Source: Alphaproteobacteria bacterium (GTDB lineage Bacteria; Pseudomonadota; Alphaproteobacteria; Rhizobiales; Aestuariivirgaceae). From it: a stretch of DNA of 15,673 bases. How positions within the stretch are numbered: position 1 is the stretch's first letter; each line of letters starts with the position of its first letter. Made by a program: the position numbers and the translations under genes. Location of the stretch: positions 1 to 15,673 of the forward strand of contig JAPLOT010000194.1 of assembly GCA_026400595.1 (NCBI GenBank). Direction: 5' to 3'. A model generated the notes under the pieces. It did no database searches. It was not told the origin of the DNA and saw only the letters and a list, made by a program, of their open reading frames with translations. This document shows, one piece after another, positions 1-8,334 of the stretch.

Positions 1-51
1 GGGCCAAAGCCCAGGTGGGATGCTTGAAGTGACGGGTGCCGACAGATTTCG

Positions 52-67
52 GAGGATAGAGATCCTC
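52..67. repeat. short perfect inverted repeat upstream of the DUF1508 gene
   Basis: GAGGAT (52-57), a four-base AGAG spacer, and ATCCTC (62-67) form a perfect 6-bp inverted repeat. It could be a weak terminator hairpin for a gene left of the window or an operator for the downstream small gene. There is no T-tract, so termination is uncertain. Confidence 0.4.
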
Positions 68-74
68 TAGCGTC

Positions 75-103
75 TGGACATGTTGGAAGTGACTCTACAA
101 AAT
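75..103 (+). promoter_or_regulatory. possible housekeeping promoter for the DUF1508 gene
   Basis: TGGACA (75-80, one mismatch to TTGACA) and CAAAAT (98-103, four of six matches to TATAAT) are separated by 17 bases. They lie about 47 bases before the start at 151. The match is modest and unsupported by any other signal. A 14-base sequence, ATGYTKGAAGTGAC, occurs at 20-33 and again at 80-93, exactly 60 bases apart. The second copy lies inside this promoter spacer. Confidence 0.3.
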
Positions 104-150
104 AGCTGCATGTTGTTCATAAGTAATGACATCAGCTAACAGGAGGTCAC

Positions 151-456
151 ATGCCCGACTACAAACTTGACGTCTACAAGGACAAGCGCGGCGACATTCG
201 CTGGCGCCGCACCGCTGAGAATGGCGAAATCGTGGGCGCCTCCTCTGAAGGATATTCCTCCCGCAAGCATTGCCTGGCCAATGCTGAACGGGACACGGCC
301 ACCGACAATTGGGAGTTCTATCGCGACAAGCGCGGCGGTTACCGCTGGCGCTGCTTCTCCCCGGCCAACAAGAAACAGGTGGGCAAGTCGACGGAAGCCT
401 TCTCGTCAAAGAAGAACGCCGAGAACAATGCCCGCATCAACGGCTGGAAGGGCTAG
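151..456 (+). CDS. DUF1508 / YegP-type tandem-repeat small protein
   Basis: A 101-residue protein made of two copies of one unit, roughly residues 8-47 and 56-95. Each unit has an aromatic residue followed by [KR]DKRG, then RWR, and ends in a serine-, lysine- and asparagine-rich segment (YSSRKHCLANAE; FSSKKNAENNA). This is the layout of the DUF1508/UPF0339 (YegP) family, small soluble beta-alpha proteins usually present as two repeats. The biochemical role is not established. The start is well supported by AGGAGG at 141-146. There is no signal peptide or membrane segment. It appears monocistronic; the next reading frame on this strand is a broken gene. Confidence 0.85.
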   Translation: MPDYKLDVYKDKRGDIRWRRTAENGEIVGASSEGYSSRKHCLANAERDTATDNWEFYRDKRGGYRWRCFSPANKKQVGKSTEAFSSKKNAENNARINGWKG

Positions 457-589
457 ATCGACAGTCCGGGGTGATGTGGCTTCGCCGCAATAGGTCAAGT
501 ATCTTTGGACGTGGCTCTGGTTTGGAGCGGGTTCTGGCGCTATGTCCCCGGCGGTTGCAATTCTGCAGCCGTTCTCACAGGAGGCGATC

Positions 590-837
590 ATGCGCAAGTA
601 CCGCGATCCCGACACCCTCCCCTGCTTTCGAGCGATCGAGTAAGCGGCGGAACTCGTTCCCGTCAGAAACCCATGTGAAGCGCGGACATCGCTATGTCCA
701 TGGCGATGTCGAGCTGATCGAGAAGCTGGGGCGCAACGACCTATGCCCCTGCGGCTCCGGATCGAGATTTCAAGGCCTGTTGCCTGAAGTCTGGCCGCTT
801 TGACGGGTCAAATCGGGATCACTACTTTCAGGGATGA
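590..837 (+). pseudogene. degraded SEC-C motif (zinc-binding) small protein gene
   Basis: A good ribosome site (AGGAGG just upstream) and ATG at 590 begin MRKYRDPDTLPCFRAIE, which stops at TAA 641-643. Reading through gives AAELVPV. One base out of frame at about 661-670, the sequence resumes as THVKRGHRYVHGD, then ELIEKLGRNDLCPCGSG, the start of a SEC-C zinc motif. A second one-base slip in the TTT at 768-770 interrupts it. Removing one T restores FKACCLKSGRF and a frame ending at TGA 835-837. Short SEC-C proteins with this layout occur in Alphaproteobacteria. Three independent lesions imply a dead gene, unless there are clustered sequencing errors. The restored 3' end overlaps the convergent alkB stop by a few bases. 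The 133 bases before it (457-589) show no other recognisable feature. Confidence 0.7.
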
Positions 838-1445
838 ATAGATGTCGGCCGCATCACCCGGCGTAGCGTCAGGTTGATGCGGCCACCTTTCTTCAACAGA
901 GTGGATGAACCTGCAAGGATGCGGTCGATCCCGTGGTAGCTGAGCCGGGCGGCACCGCCCATCACCAGCACGTCGCCGGACGAGAGCTTGAGTGTTCGGG
1001 TCGGGCCGCCGCGCACCTGACCGCCAATGCGGAACACCGCTGTGTCGCCCAGCGAGATCGAGACGACCGGCGCCGCGAAATCCTCCTCGTCGGCATCCTG
1101 ATGCAATCCCATCCTGGCGCCCTCCCGGTAGACATTCACCAGGCAGGCTTCCGGTGGCGCCGGGTACGCCGCGACACGGCGCCAAACGTCCAGGACGGCC
1201 TCCGGTATCGGCGGCCAGGGTTGCCCCGTGTCCGGATGGCGGGGCTGATAGCGATAGCCAGACCGGTCAGAAACCCAGCCAAGCTGGCCGAGATTGGTCA
1301 TCCGGACACTGAAGGGTCTCCCGGTACGCGGCATGACCGGCGTGAAGAGCGGTGCTGCGGCGGCAGCCTGGCGCAGGGTATCCGCCAGTTCCTCCTGTTG
1401 AGAGCGGCCCAGAAACTCCGGAAAGTGCTTTAACCCTTGGATCAT
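828..1445 (-). CDS. alkB: AlkB-family 2-oxoglutarate/Fe(II) dioxygenase, alkylated-base repair
   Basis: A 205-residue protein close to the size of E. coli AlkB (216). AlkB oxidatively removes methyl groups from bases such as 1-methyladenine and 3-methylcytosine, using Fe(II), O2 and 2-oxoglutarate. The iron triad is visible as H115 and D117 (GLHQDADE) and H171 (SYHGIDR). The 2-oxoglutarate side has N104 and Y106 (NVYREGA), and R189 and R195 in RINLTLR, spaced as in AlkB. The LGWVSDRSGYRY stretch (residues 55-66) matches the family's substrate-lid region. I chose ATG at 1445, which begins right before the conserved fold. An upstream in-frame start at 1505 would overlap the divergent cupin gene and adds unconserved residues. 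No ada or alkA neighbour is visible. Confidence 0.9.
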   Translation of the reverse strand: MIQGLKHFPEFLGRSQQEELADTLRQAAAAAPLFTPVMPRTGRPFSVRMTNLGQLGWVSDRSGYRYQPRHPDTGQPWPPIPEAVLDVWRRVAAYPAPPEACLVNVYREGARMGLHQDADEEDFAAPVVSISLGDTAVFRIGGQVRGGPTRTLKLSSGDVLVMGGAARLSYHGIDRILAGSSTLLKKGGRINLTLRRVMRPTSIHP

Positions 1446-1491
1446 TGGGATAGTCTCTCGCCCGCGATGATCCTGCGCAAGGAGAAGATGC

Positions 1492-1890
1492 ATGGCGGAC
1501 TGCAAGCTGATCCGGGGTAACGAAGCCTTTCATGGCAAGCAGGGATTGGATTACTTCAGCGGGATCTCTGCCGAGTCGGCGGGTTCCACCGCACTGTGCA
1601 TGCATCTGGTGACGATCCCGCCAGGCGGAACGGCCCGCCCGCACTATCACGCCAATCATGAATCGGCGATCTTCGTCCTCGAGGGCAACTCCGAGATGCG
1701 CCATGGCCCTGCGCTGGAACATGTGATGGAAATCCGCGCCGGGGATTTCTGCTACATCCCGGCCGGCGTTCCGCATCAGCCCTACAATCCGACCGACAAG
1801 CCCGTCCGCGCCGTCATCGCCCGGACCGATCCGCGCGAGCAAGAGAGCGTGGTGCTTCTGCCCGCTGACTTTGGAAGACCAAGGCCATGA
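1492..1890 (+). CDS. single-domain cupin protein
   Basis: A 132-residue soluble protein with one cupin barrel. Motif 1 is PHYHANHESAIFVLEG, giving metal ligands H51, H53 and E57. Motif 2 is AGDFCYIPAGVPHQPYN, giving H95. All four usual ligands are present, so a bound divalent metal is likely; enzyme, isomerase or sensor roles cannot be separated by sequence. The start is supported by AAGGAG at 1479-1484, 7 bases upstream. The stop codon overlaps the ATG of the next gene (ATGA, 1887-1890), so the two are probably translationally coupled. The gene is divergent from alkB across about 46 bases, which must hold both promoters. Confidence 0.85.
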   Translation: MADCKLIRGNEAFHGKQGLDYFSGISAESAGSTALCMHLVTIPPGGTARPHYHANHESAIFVLEGNSEMRHGPALEHVMEIRAGDFCYIPAGVPHQPYNPTDKPVRAVIARTDPREQESVVLLPADFGRPRP

Positions 1891-2570
1891 GCGACATCGA
1901 GCATCCGACCCAGACCGAGGGGACCTTCACGCGCGAAAGCCGGGGACTGGAGTTCGAGCGTGTCGCCTTTTTCAGCGATGCCATCTACGCCATCGCAATG
2001 ACGCTGCTGGTGGTCGACATCAAGGTGCCCGAGCTAACCCAGGGCAAGAACGACCCCATGATGGTGCTTGACACGCTCAGGCAGAACACACCTGAAATCA
2101 TAGGGTTTTTTCTTTGCTTCTGGCTGATTGGCAATACCTGGATCAGCCATCATCGCTTCATGGCCAGTCTCCATACCATCGGCCATACGCTGATGACGCT
2201 GAACATGTTCTATCTCGCCTTCGTGGCCTTCATGCCCTTTCCGGTCTCGATGATCAGCCACTACGAGAACAACATCATGAGCTTTCTGCTCTTCACCGGC
2301 ACCTTGCTGGTGCTGAACATCCTGGAACTGGTGATGTTCATCGTCGCCTACCGGCTGGGCCGGACACGGGCGACGGTGACCAAGGAGGTCTTCGACTTCG
2401 GGGTGGTCGGTGGCTCGATTCCCATCATCATCTTCCTTCTGTCGATCCCGGTTGCGCTGATTCACACGACCTACGGGCTGCTCTTCTGGCTGCTGATCTT
2501 CCCGATCTCGCAGTACCGCCGGCGCCATGCGCCGCCGGAGGTGCACCGCTACCTCAAGACGGGGGGCTGA
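1887..2570 (+). CDS. TMEM175/DUF1211-family integral membrane protein, probable potassium channel
   Basis: A 227-residue hydrophobic protein. Near the N-terminus, ERVAFFSDAIYAIAMTLLVV (residues 24-43) carries the FSD motif (29-31) typical of bacterial TMEM175 (DUF1211) first helices. About six membrane segments are apparent, roughly 29-46, 70-90, 100-122, 128-155, 172-194 and 197-214, with a basic C-terminal tail. Bacterial TMEM175 proteins form tetrameric K+-permeable channels; that function is known for the family and inferred here. The start overlaps the cupin stop by ATGA, indicating co-translation with the cupin. No regulatory domain is fused to it. Confidence 0.85.
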   Translation: MSDIEHPTQTEGTFTRESRGLEFERVAFFSDAIYAIAMTLLVVDIKVPELTQGKNDPMMVLDTLRQNTPEIIGFFLCFWLIGNTWISHHRFMASLHTIGHTLMTLNMFYLAFVAFMPFPVSMISHYENNIMSFLLFTGTLLVLNILELVMFIVAYRLGRTRATVTKEVFDFGVVGGSIPIIIFLLSIPVALIHTTYGLLFWLLIFPISQYRRRHAPPEVHRYLKTGG

Positions 2571-2594
2571 CCTGAAAAACCTGAGCTTTCCCTG

Positions 2595-2623
2595 CTTGAT
2601 AGGCCGGACCCCCCTGCCTATAT
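2595..2623 (+). promoter_or_regulatory. RpoH (sigma-32) type heat-shock promoter for dnaK
   Basis: CTTGAT (2595-2600) and CTATAT (2618-2623) are separated by 17 bases. This fits the alphaproteobacterial RpoH pattern (CTTG, 17-18 bases, CYTATNT-like). It lies upstream of dnaK, the classic RpoH target. The predicted start near 2630 leaves a leader of about 130 nt. Confidence 0.7.
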
Positions 2624-2638
2624 AGCCGTCAAGCGGTT

Positions 2639-2745
2639 TGGCGCTTGGGATTCGTGGCGCCAGACCACATATGTCAATCAGGAGGCAGCCCCCCGGATCG
2701 GGGCAAAGGAAGCGCCTCGCAAAGGGCTTCCGCAGGCAGGCCTGC
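2639..2745 (+). promoter_or_regulatory. hairpin-rich 5' leader of dnaK mRNA
   Basis: Four potential hairpins follow one another. TGGCGC/GCGCCA spans 2639-2662 with a 12-base loop. CCCCG/CGGGG spans 2691-2703. GAAGC-CCT/AGG-GCTTC spans 2709-2730 with one bulged G. GCAGG/CCTGC spans 2732-2745. The last ends 3 bases before the ribosome site AAGGAGG (2749-2755). The row of stems may stabilise the message or affect translation. No match to a named thermometer class such as ROSE was recognised. Confidence 0.4.
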
Positions 2746-2761
2746 CACAAGGAGGATATAC

Positions 2762-4675
<1,914 letters not shown>

Positions 4676-4692
4676 TGCAGTGACAACCAGCA

Positions 4693-4727
4693 ACCCCATC
4701 CTTGAGGCTCACACCTCGGGATGGGGT
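4693..4727 (+). terminator. intercistronic hairpin between dnaK and dnaJ
   Basis: ACCCCATCC (4693-4701) pairs perfectly with GGATGGGGT (4719-4727). An inner GAGG/CCTC stem (4704-4707 with 4714-4717) closes a CTCACA loop. There is no U-tract, so partial termination or 3'-end protection of dnaK mRNA is more likely than full termination. This would leave less dnaJ than dnaK transcript. Confidence 0.6.
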
Positions 4728-4769
4728 CTGCTATAGGCGTAGAGTTCAATCGCCTGACGGTGACGGTTT

Positions 4770-5918
4770 ATGGCCAAACGCGACTTTTACGAGGTTCTGG
4801 GTGTCGGCCGGTCGGCTGACGAGAAGGAACTGAAAGCCGCCTATCGCAAGCTTGCCAAGCAGTTCCATCCGGACGCAAATCCCGGCGACAAGACCGCCGA
4901 GGCCAAGTTCAGGGAGGTCAGCGAGGCCTATGAAATTCTGCGCGACCCGCAGAAGAAGGCCGCCTACGACCGCTTCGGCCATCAGGCCTTCGAGGGCGGG
5001 CGCGGACAGGGTACCGGTTTCGGCCCCGATTTCAATTCCTCCATGTCAGATATCTTCGAGGATCTCTTCGGTGACTTCATGGGCGGCCAGCGCGGGCGTG
5101 GTGGCGGCCGTGGCCGCGGCGGCACGGGCGCCGCGCGCGGTGCCGACCTGCGCTACAACATGGAGATCTCGCTGACCGAAGCCTTTACCGGCAAGACGGC
5201 GCAGATCCGCGTCCCTTCGTCGGTGACCTGCGAGACCTGCAAGGGGACCGGCGCCAAGGCGGGGTCGAGCCCCAAGACCTGCGGCACCTGCGGCGGCGCC
5301 GGTGCCGTGCGCTCGCAGTCCGGCTTCTTCACCGTCGAGCGCACCTGCCCGACCTGCCAGGGCCGCGGCCAGGTCATCGCCGATCCCTGCGGGGCCTGCG
5401 GCGGCCAGGGGCGGGTCACCAAGGAACGGACTCTCTCGGTCAACATCCCCTCCGGCGTCGAGGATGGCACGCGCATCCGCCTGGCCGGCGAAGGCGAGGC
5501 CGGCATGCGCGGCGGCCCGGCCGGCGATCTCTACATCTTCCTCTCGGTTCGACCGCACGAGTTCTTCCAGCGTGACGGATCTGACCTCTTCTGCAAGGTT
5601 CCAGTCTCCATGACGACAGCCTCGATGGGCGGCGAGATCGAGGTTCCCACCATCGACGGCAAGAAGGCACGCGTGGCCATTCCGGAAGGCACGCAGACCG
5701 GCAAGCAGTTCCGCCTCAAGGCCAAGGGCATGCCCGTGCTGCGGTCCTCGCAGTTTGGCGACATGTACATTCAGGTGGCGGTGGAAACGCCGGTCAACCT
5801 GTCGAAGCGCCAACGTGAACTGCTGCGCGAGTTCGACAAGGAAGCGCGCAACAACAGCCCCGAGTCGGAAGGCTTCTTCGCCAAGGCCAAGGCCTTCTGG
5901 GACGGTTTCGGCGGCTGA
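4770..5918 (+). CDS. dnaJ: DnaJ, Hsp40 co-chaperone
   Basis: A full-length 382-residue type I J-protein that delivers substrates to DnaK and stimulates its ATPase. The J domain occupies about residues 1-70 with the essential HPD at 33-35. A Gly/Phe- and Gly/Arg-rich linker follows (about 75-128). Four zinc-binding CxxCxGxG repeats lie around residues 154-216 (CETCKGTG, CGTCGGAG, CPTCQGRG, CGACGGQG). The two beta-barrel C-terminal domains complete the protein. ATG 4770 begins the family N-terminus MAKRDFYEVLGV. Only a weak ribosome site (GACGG) precedes it. It is probably co-transcribed with dnaK through the hairpin. Confidence 0.98.
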   Translation: MAKRDFYEVLGVGRSADEKELKAAYRKLAKQFHPDANPGDKTAEAKFREVSEAYEILRDPQKKAAYDRFGHQAFEGGRGQGTGFGPDFNSSMSDIFEDLFGDFMGGQRGRGGGRGRGGTGAARGADLRYNMEISLTEAFTGKTAQIRVPSSVTCETCKGTGAKAGSSPKTCGTCGGAGAVRSQSGFFTVERTCPTCQGRGQVIADPCGACGGQGRVTKERTLSVNIPSGVEDGTRIRLAGEGEAGMRGGPAGDLYIFLSVRPHEFFQRDGSDLFCKVPVSMTTASMGGEIEVPTIDGKKARVAIPEGTQTGKQFRLKAKGMPVLRSSQFGDMYIQVAVETPVNLSKRQRELLREFDKEARNNSPESEGFFAKAKAFWDGFGG

Positions 5919-5927
5919 GTCTGCTGC

Positions 5928-5950
5928 TCTCCCGTGCTGCGCGTGGGAGA
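5928..5950. terminator. convergent hairpin between dnaJ and the minus-strand operon
   Basis: TCTCCCGTGC (5928-5937), loop TGC, and GCGTGGGAGA (5941-5950) form a 10-bp stem with two wobble pairs in the plus-strand RNA. It sits in the 45-base gap between the dnaJ stop and the stop of the cupin gene coming from the right. It probably ends transcription from one or both sides, though no strong U-tract is present. Confidence 0.65.
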
Positions 5951-5963
5951 AGGACGCTTCCGA

Positions 5964-6332
5964 TCAGTTGTCGCCAACCGGGAACTCCGGCCCCGGAATG
6001 TGCACGGCCAACAGGCAGCCATTGGGCGTGTAGGAGCAGTGTTCCGTACCGTCGCGCAGCCACACCAGGTCACCGGCCTTGAAGACCGTGCCGTCATTCT
6101 CGATGAGTTCGCCTTCGAGGATCAAGAACTGCTCGTTGCCATTGTGGCGATGCGGCCGGGTGGTCATGCCCGGCGGCATGCGATAGACGTGAAAGCCGGT
6201 GCCGAGCGGCTGGCTGTCATCGAGCTGCAGGATGCTGTCGCCCAGGGCCTCGCCATCCTCGTAGACGAAGGGCTTATAGTTGCCCTCGCGAATGTTCACC
6301 ACGCGGCGGTCTTCGGGCTTCACGGGTCGCAT
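5964..6332 (-). CDS. small cupin protein, last gene of the uptake operon
   Basis: A 122-residue single-domain cupin. TRPHRHNGNEQFLILEGE gives ligands H61, H63 and E67; AGDLVWLRDGTEHCSY gives H98. The four-ligand metal site is therefore intact. ATG 6332 is chosen because AAGGAAGA precedes it at about 7 bases and the cupin fold starts soon after. A longer in-frame reading from 6671 would overlap two upstream genes. It lies 14 bases after the 80-residue gene, at the 3' end of the oxygenase-transporter operon. Plausible roles are a metal-dependent step on the imported compound or a sensor; sequence alone does not decide. It is not closely similar to the cupin at 1492-1890. Confidence 0.8.
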   Translation of the reverse strand: MRPVKPEDRRVVNIREGNYKPFVYEDGEALGDSILQLDDSQPLGTGFHVYRMPPGMTTRPHRHNGNEQFLILEGELIENDGTVFKAGDLVWLRDGTEHCSYTPNGCLLAVHIPGPEFPVGDN

Positions 6333-6346
6333 AGCAAGTCTTCCTT

Positions 6347-6589
6347 TCAGGCGGATGTGATGCACTGGATGGCCTGGCTCAGGCCGCGGCTCGCCAGAAG
6401 CTGGCGCGGATCCTCGGAATCGATCGGCGAGCAGATGCGATAGACTTCGAGGGCGTCCGGAGCCATCTGCCCACGGGCATAGAAGTACATGGCAGCGCCG
6501 TAACGCGACAGGGCTGCGCCGCTCTCGGTATTGCGCGCCACCAGAAGTTCGTACTGGCGGGCGTCCTCGTCGGTCTCGATACGGATCAT
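6347..6589 (-). CDS. unrecognised 80-residue protein inside the uptake operon
   Basis: ATG 6589 overlaps the stop of the upstream permease gene (ATGA), and the stop lies 14 bases before the cupin start, so this is very likely a real operon member. The product begins MIRIETDEDARQYELLVAR and contains AALSRYGAAMYFYARGQ, YRICSPIDSEDPRQLL and a short C-terminal tail. It is mixed charged/hydrophobic, has two cysteines (in RICS and QCIT), and shows no signal peptide, membrane helix or zinc motif. It reads as a small alpha-helical soluble protein. I do not recognise the family. The frame is open upstream to 6748, but that extension lies entirely over the permease and is ignored. Confidence 0.7.
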   Translation of the reverse strand: MIRIETDEDARQYELLVARNTESGAALSRYGAAMYFYARGQMAPDALEVYRICSPIDSEDPRQLLASRGLSQAIQCITSA

Positions 6590-7425
6590 GTGTTGGCCGC
6601 GATTGCCATCTGGATGTCGCGCTCCCTGATCTTGTCGGCCCGGTGCATGAGATAGCCGGAAATCGCCACACCGATGCCGACCACCACGATGATGATGGTG
6701 GCCAGCGCGTTGATGTCGGGCGTCACGCCGAGCTTGACCTTGCTCCACACAAGAATCGGCAGGGTGGTTGCACCGGGGCCGGTGGTGAAGCTGGTGATGA
6801 CGACGTCATCGAGCGAGATCGTGAAGGCCAGGAGCCAGCCCGAGACGATGGCGGGCGAGATGACCGGCAGGGTGATGTCGCGCAGCACCTGCCAGGGCCT
6901 TGAGCCAAGGTCCATTGCGGCCTCTTCGATGGACTTGTCCATGGACGACAACCGCGACTGCACGATGACGGCGACATAGGTCATGGAAAAGGTGATGTGG
7001 GCAATGGTGATGGTGGTGAAGCCGCGCTTGCCCGGCCAGCCGGTCAGCTCGGCGAGGAATATGAAGAAAAGCAACGCCGATATGCCTGTGATCACCTCGG
7101 GCATGATGAGCGGCGCGGTGACCAGGCCGGAGAACAGCGTGCGGCCGCGGAATTGCGTGAACCGCGCCAGGGCCAGGCCGCAGAGCGTACCGAGGATGGT
7201 CGCGAAAGTGGCACTGACCAAGGCGATCTGCAGCGACAGCAGCGCTGCATTCATGATCTGGTCATTGTCGAAGAGCTTGCCGTACCACTGCAGCGAAAAA
7301 CCGCCCCAGACGGTCGCCAGCCGCGACTTGTTGAAGGAGAAGAAGATCATCGACAGGATCGGAATGTAGAAGAATGCGAATCCGAAGCAGAGACAGGAGA
7401 TGAGGAAGAGGGGCCGCCTCGTCAT
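6586..7425 (-). CDS. potI: PotI-like ABC transporter permease
   Basis: A 279-residue inner-membrane permease, one half of the transport channel for a polyamine-type importer. It begins with an N-terminal membrane helix (LFLISCLCFGFAFFYIPILS) and has about six helices. The cytoplasmic EAA loop is at about residues 167-187 (EEAAMDLGSRPWQVLRDITL), which docks on the ATPase. The start overlaps the stop of the partner permease (7422-7425, ATGA), and its own stop overlaps the next ATG at 6587-6589. Translation of these genes is thus likely coupled. Family assignment is firm; the exact substrate is not. Confidence 0.92.
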   Translation of the reverse strand: MTRRPLFLISCLCFGFAFFYIPILSMIFFSFNKSRLATVWGGFSLQWYGKLFDNDQIMNAALLSLQIALVSATFATILGTLCGLALARFTQFRGRTLFSGLVTAPLIMPEVITGISALLFFIFLAELTGWPGKRGFTTITIAHITFSMTYVAVIVQSRLSSMDKSIEEAAMDLGSRPWQVLRDITLPVISPAIVSGWLLAFTISLDDVVITSFTTGPGATTLPILVWSKVKLGVTPDINALATIIIVVVGIGVAISGYLMHRADKIRERDIQMAIAANT

Positions 7426-8330
7426 GGCTTGCCCCCGGCATTCTGCGCCTTGGCCTCATAGTGGTTGTAGAACACCATGGGCAGCACCATCAGGAAGAGT
7501 AGCGCCACCGCGACGGCGGAGGCCATGGGCCAGTCGCGCGCCGAGTTGAATTCGTCGGCGATCACGCGGCCGATCATCGGATTGGCGGAACTGCCGACCA
7601 GGCTGGGGATGATCAGTTCGCCGGTTGCGGGAATGAAGACGAGGAGGCCACCCGCGATGATGCCCGGTATCGACAGCGGAAGGGTTATGTCCCTGAACAC
7701 CTGCCAGGGCCGCGATCCCAGATCCATGGCGGCCTCGTTCAGGGTCGTGTCGAGTTTTTCAAGGTTGGCGTAGAGCGGCAGGATCATGAAGGGCAGGTAG
7801 GAATAGACCATGACGAGCACCACGGCGAAACTGGTGTTCATCATCGGGATCGACTTGAGCGCCCATTCGCTGGGGACGGCGAAGTTGTAGATGCTGGTCA
7901 GCAACTTGTTGAACCAGCTGTTCGATCCCATCATGCCGATCCAGGCATAGACGCGCAGCAGGAAGGAGGTCCAGAAGGGCAGGATCACCAGCATGAGCAG
8001 GATGTTGCGCCAGCTCTTCGAAACCCGCGTGATGCCCAGTGCCATCGGATAGCCGATCAGCAGGCAGAGCAGCGTGGCAATGAGCGCATTGATCAGCGAG
8101 CTCACGAAGGCCCTGATGTAAAGCGTATCCTGGAAGAGTCTTGCGAAGTTGCCAAGATCGATCCAGGGAAACGCCTCATGAAACCCGAAGGGCGGAGAAG
8201 CGGACTTCATGATCGCCAGACTCATGACGACAACGATCAGGAAGGGAATCAGAAAGAAGACGATCAGCCAGGCGTATGGCGTTGCAATGATAAGGTCGCG
8301 CCAGCCTCTGCGATTGAACCAGTCGCGCAT
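7422..8330 (-). CDS. potH: PotH-like ABC transporter permease
   Basis: A 302-residue inner-membrane permease with an N-terminal helix (YAWLIVFFLIPFLIVVVMSL) and about six membrane segments. It carries an EAA loop (EAAMDLGSRPWQVFRDITLP) around residues 198-217, almost identical to that of the downstream partner. It pairs with that partner to form the channel. It starts 4 bases after the ATPase stop and overlaps the next gene by 4 bases. The closest named relatives are PotH/PotB of the polyamine and opine importer group. Confidence 0.92.
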   Translation of the reverse strand: MRDWFNRRGWRDLIIATPYAWLIVFFLIPFLIVVVMSLAIMKSASPPFGFHEAFPWIDLGNFARLFQDTLYIRAFVSSLINALIATLLCLLIGYPMALGITRVSKSWRNILLMLVILPFWTSFLLRVYAWIGMMGSNSWFNKLLTSIYNFAVPSEWALKSIPMMNTSFAVVLVMVYSYLPFMILPLYANLEKLDTTLNEAAMDLGSRPWQVFRDITLPLSIPGIIAGGLLVFIPATGELIIPSLVGSSANPMIGRVIADEFNSARDWPMASAVAVALLFLMVLPMVFYNHYEAKAQNAGGKP

Positions 8331-8334
8331 GACC

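Noticed and set aside
309..803. 164-codon plus-strand frame covering part of the DUF1508 gene and the SEC-C remnant
   Set aside because: Its first part is out of frame with the DUF1508 protein. Only its tail includes a SEC-C fragment, which is better explained as part of a broken gene beginning at 590.
2645..2761. N-terminal extension of DnaK
   Set aside because: The stretch contains the mRNA leader, ribosome site and hairpins; the family N-terminus starts at 2762.
6333..6671. Longer start for the small cupin
   Set aside because: It would overlap the 80-residue gene and the permease end; ATG 6332 has a good ribosome site and begins just before the fold.
6590..6748. Longer start for the 80-residue protein
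   Set aside because: The extension lies wholly within the permease gene and is His/Arg-rich out-of-frame sequence; the ATGA overlap start at 6589 is far more natural.
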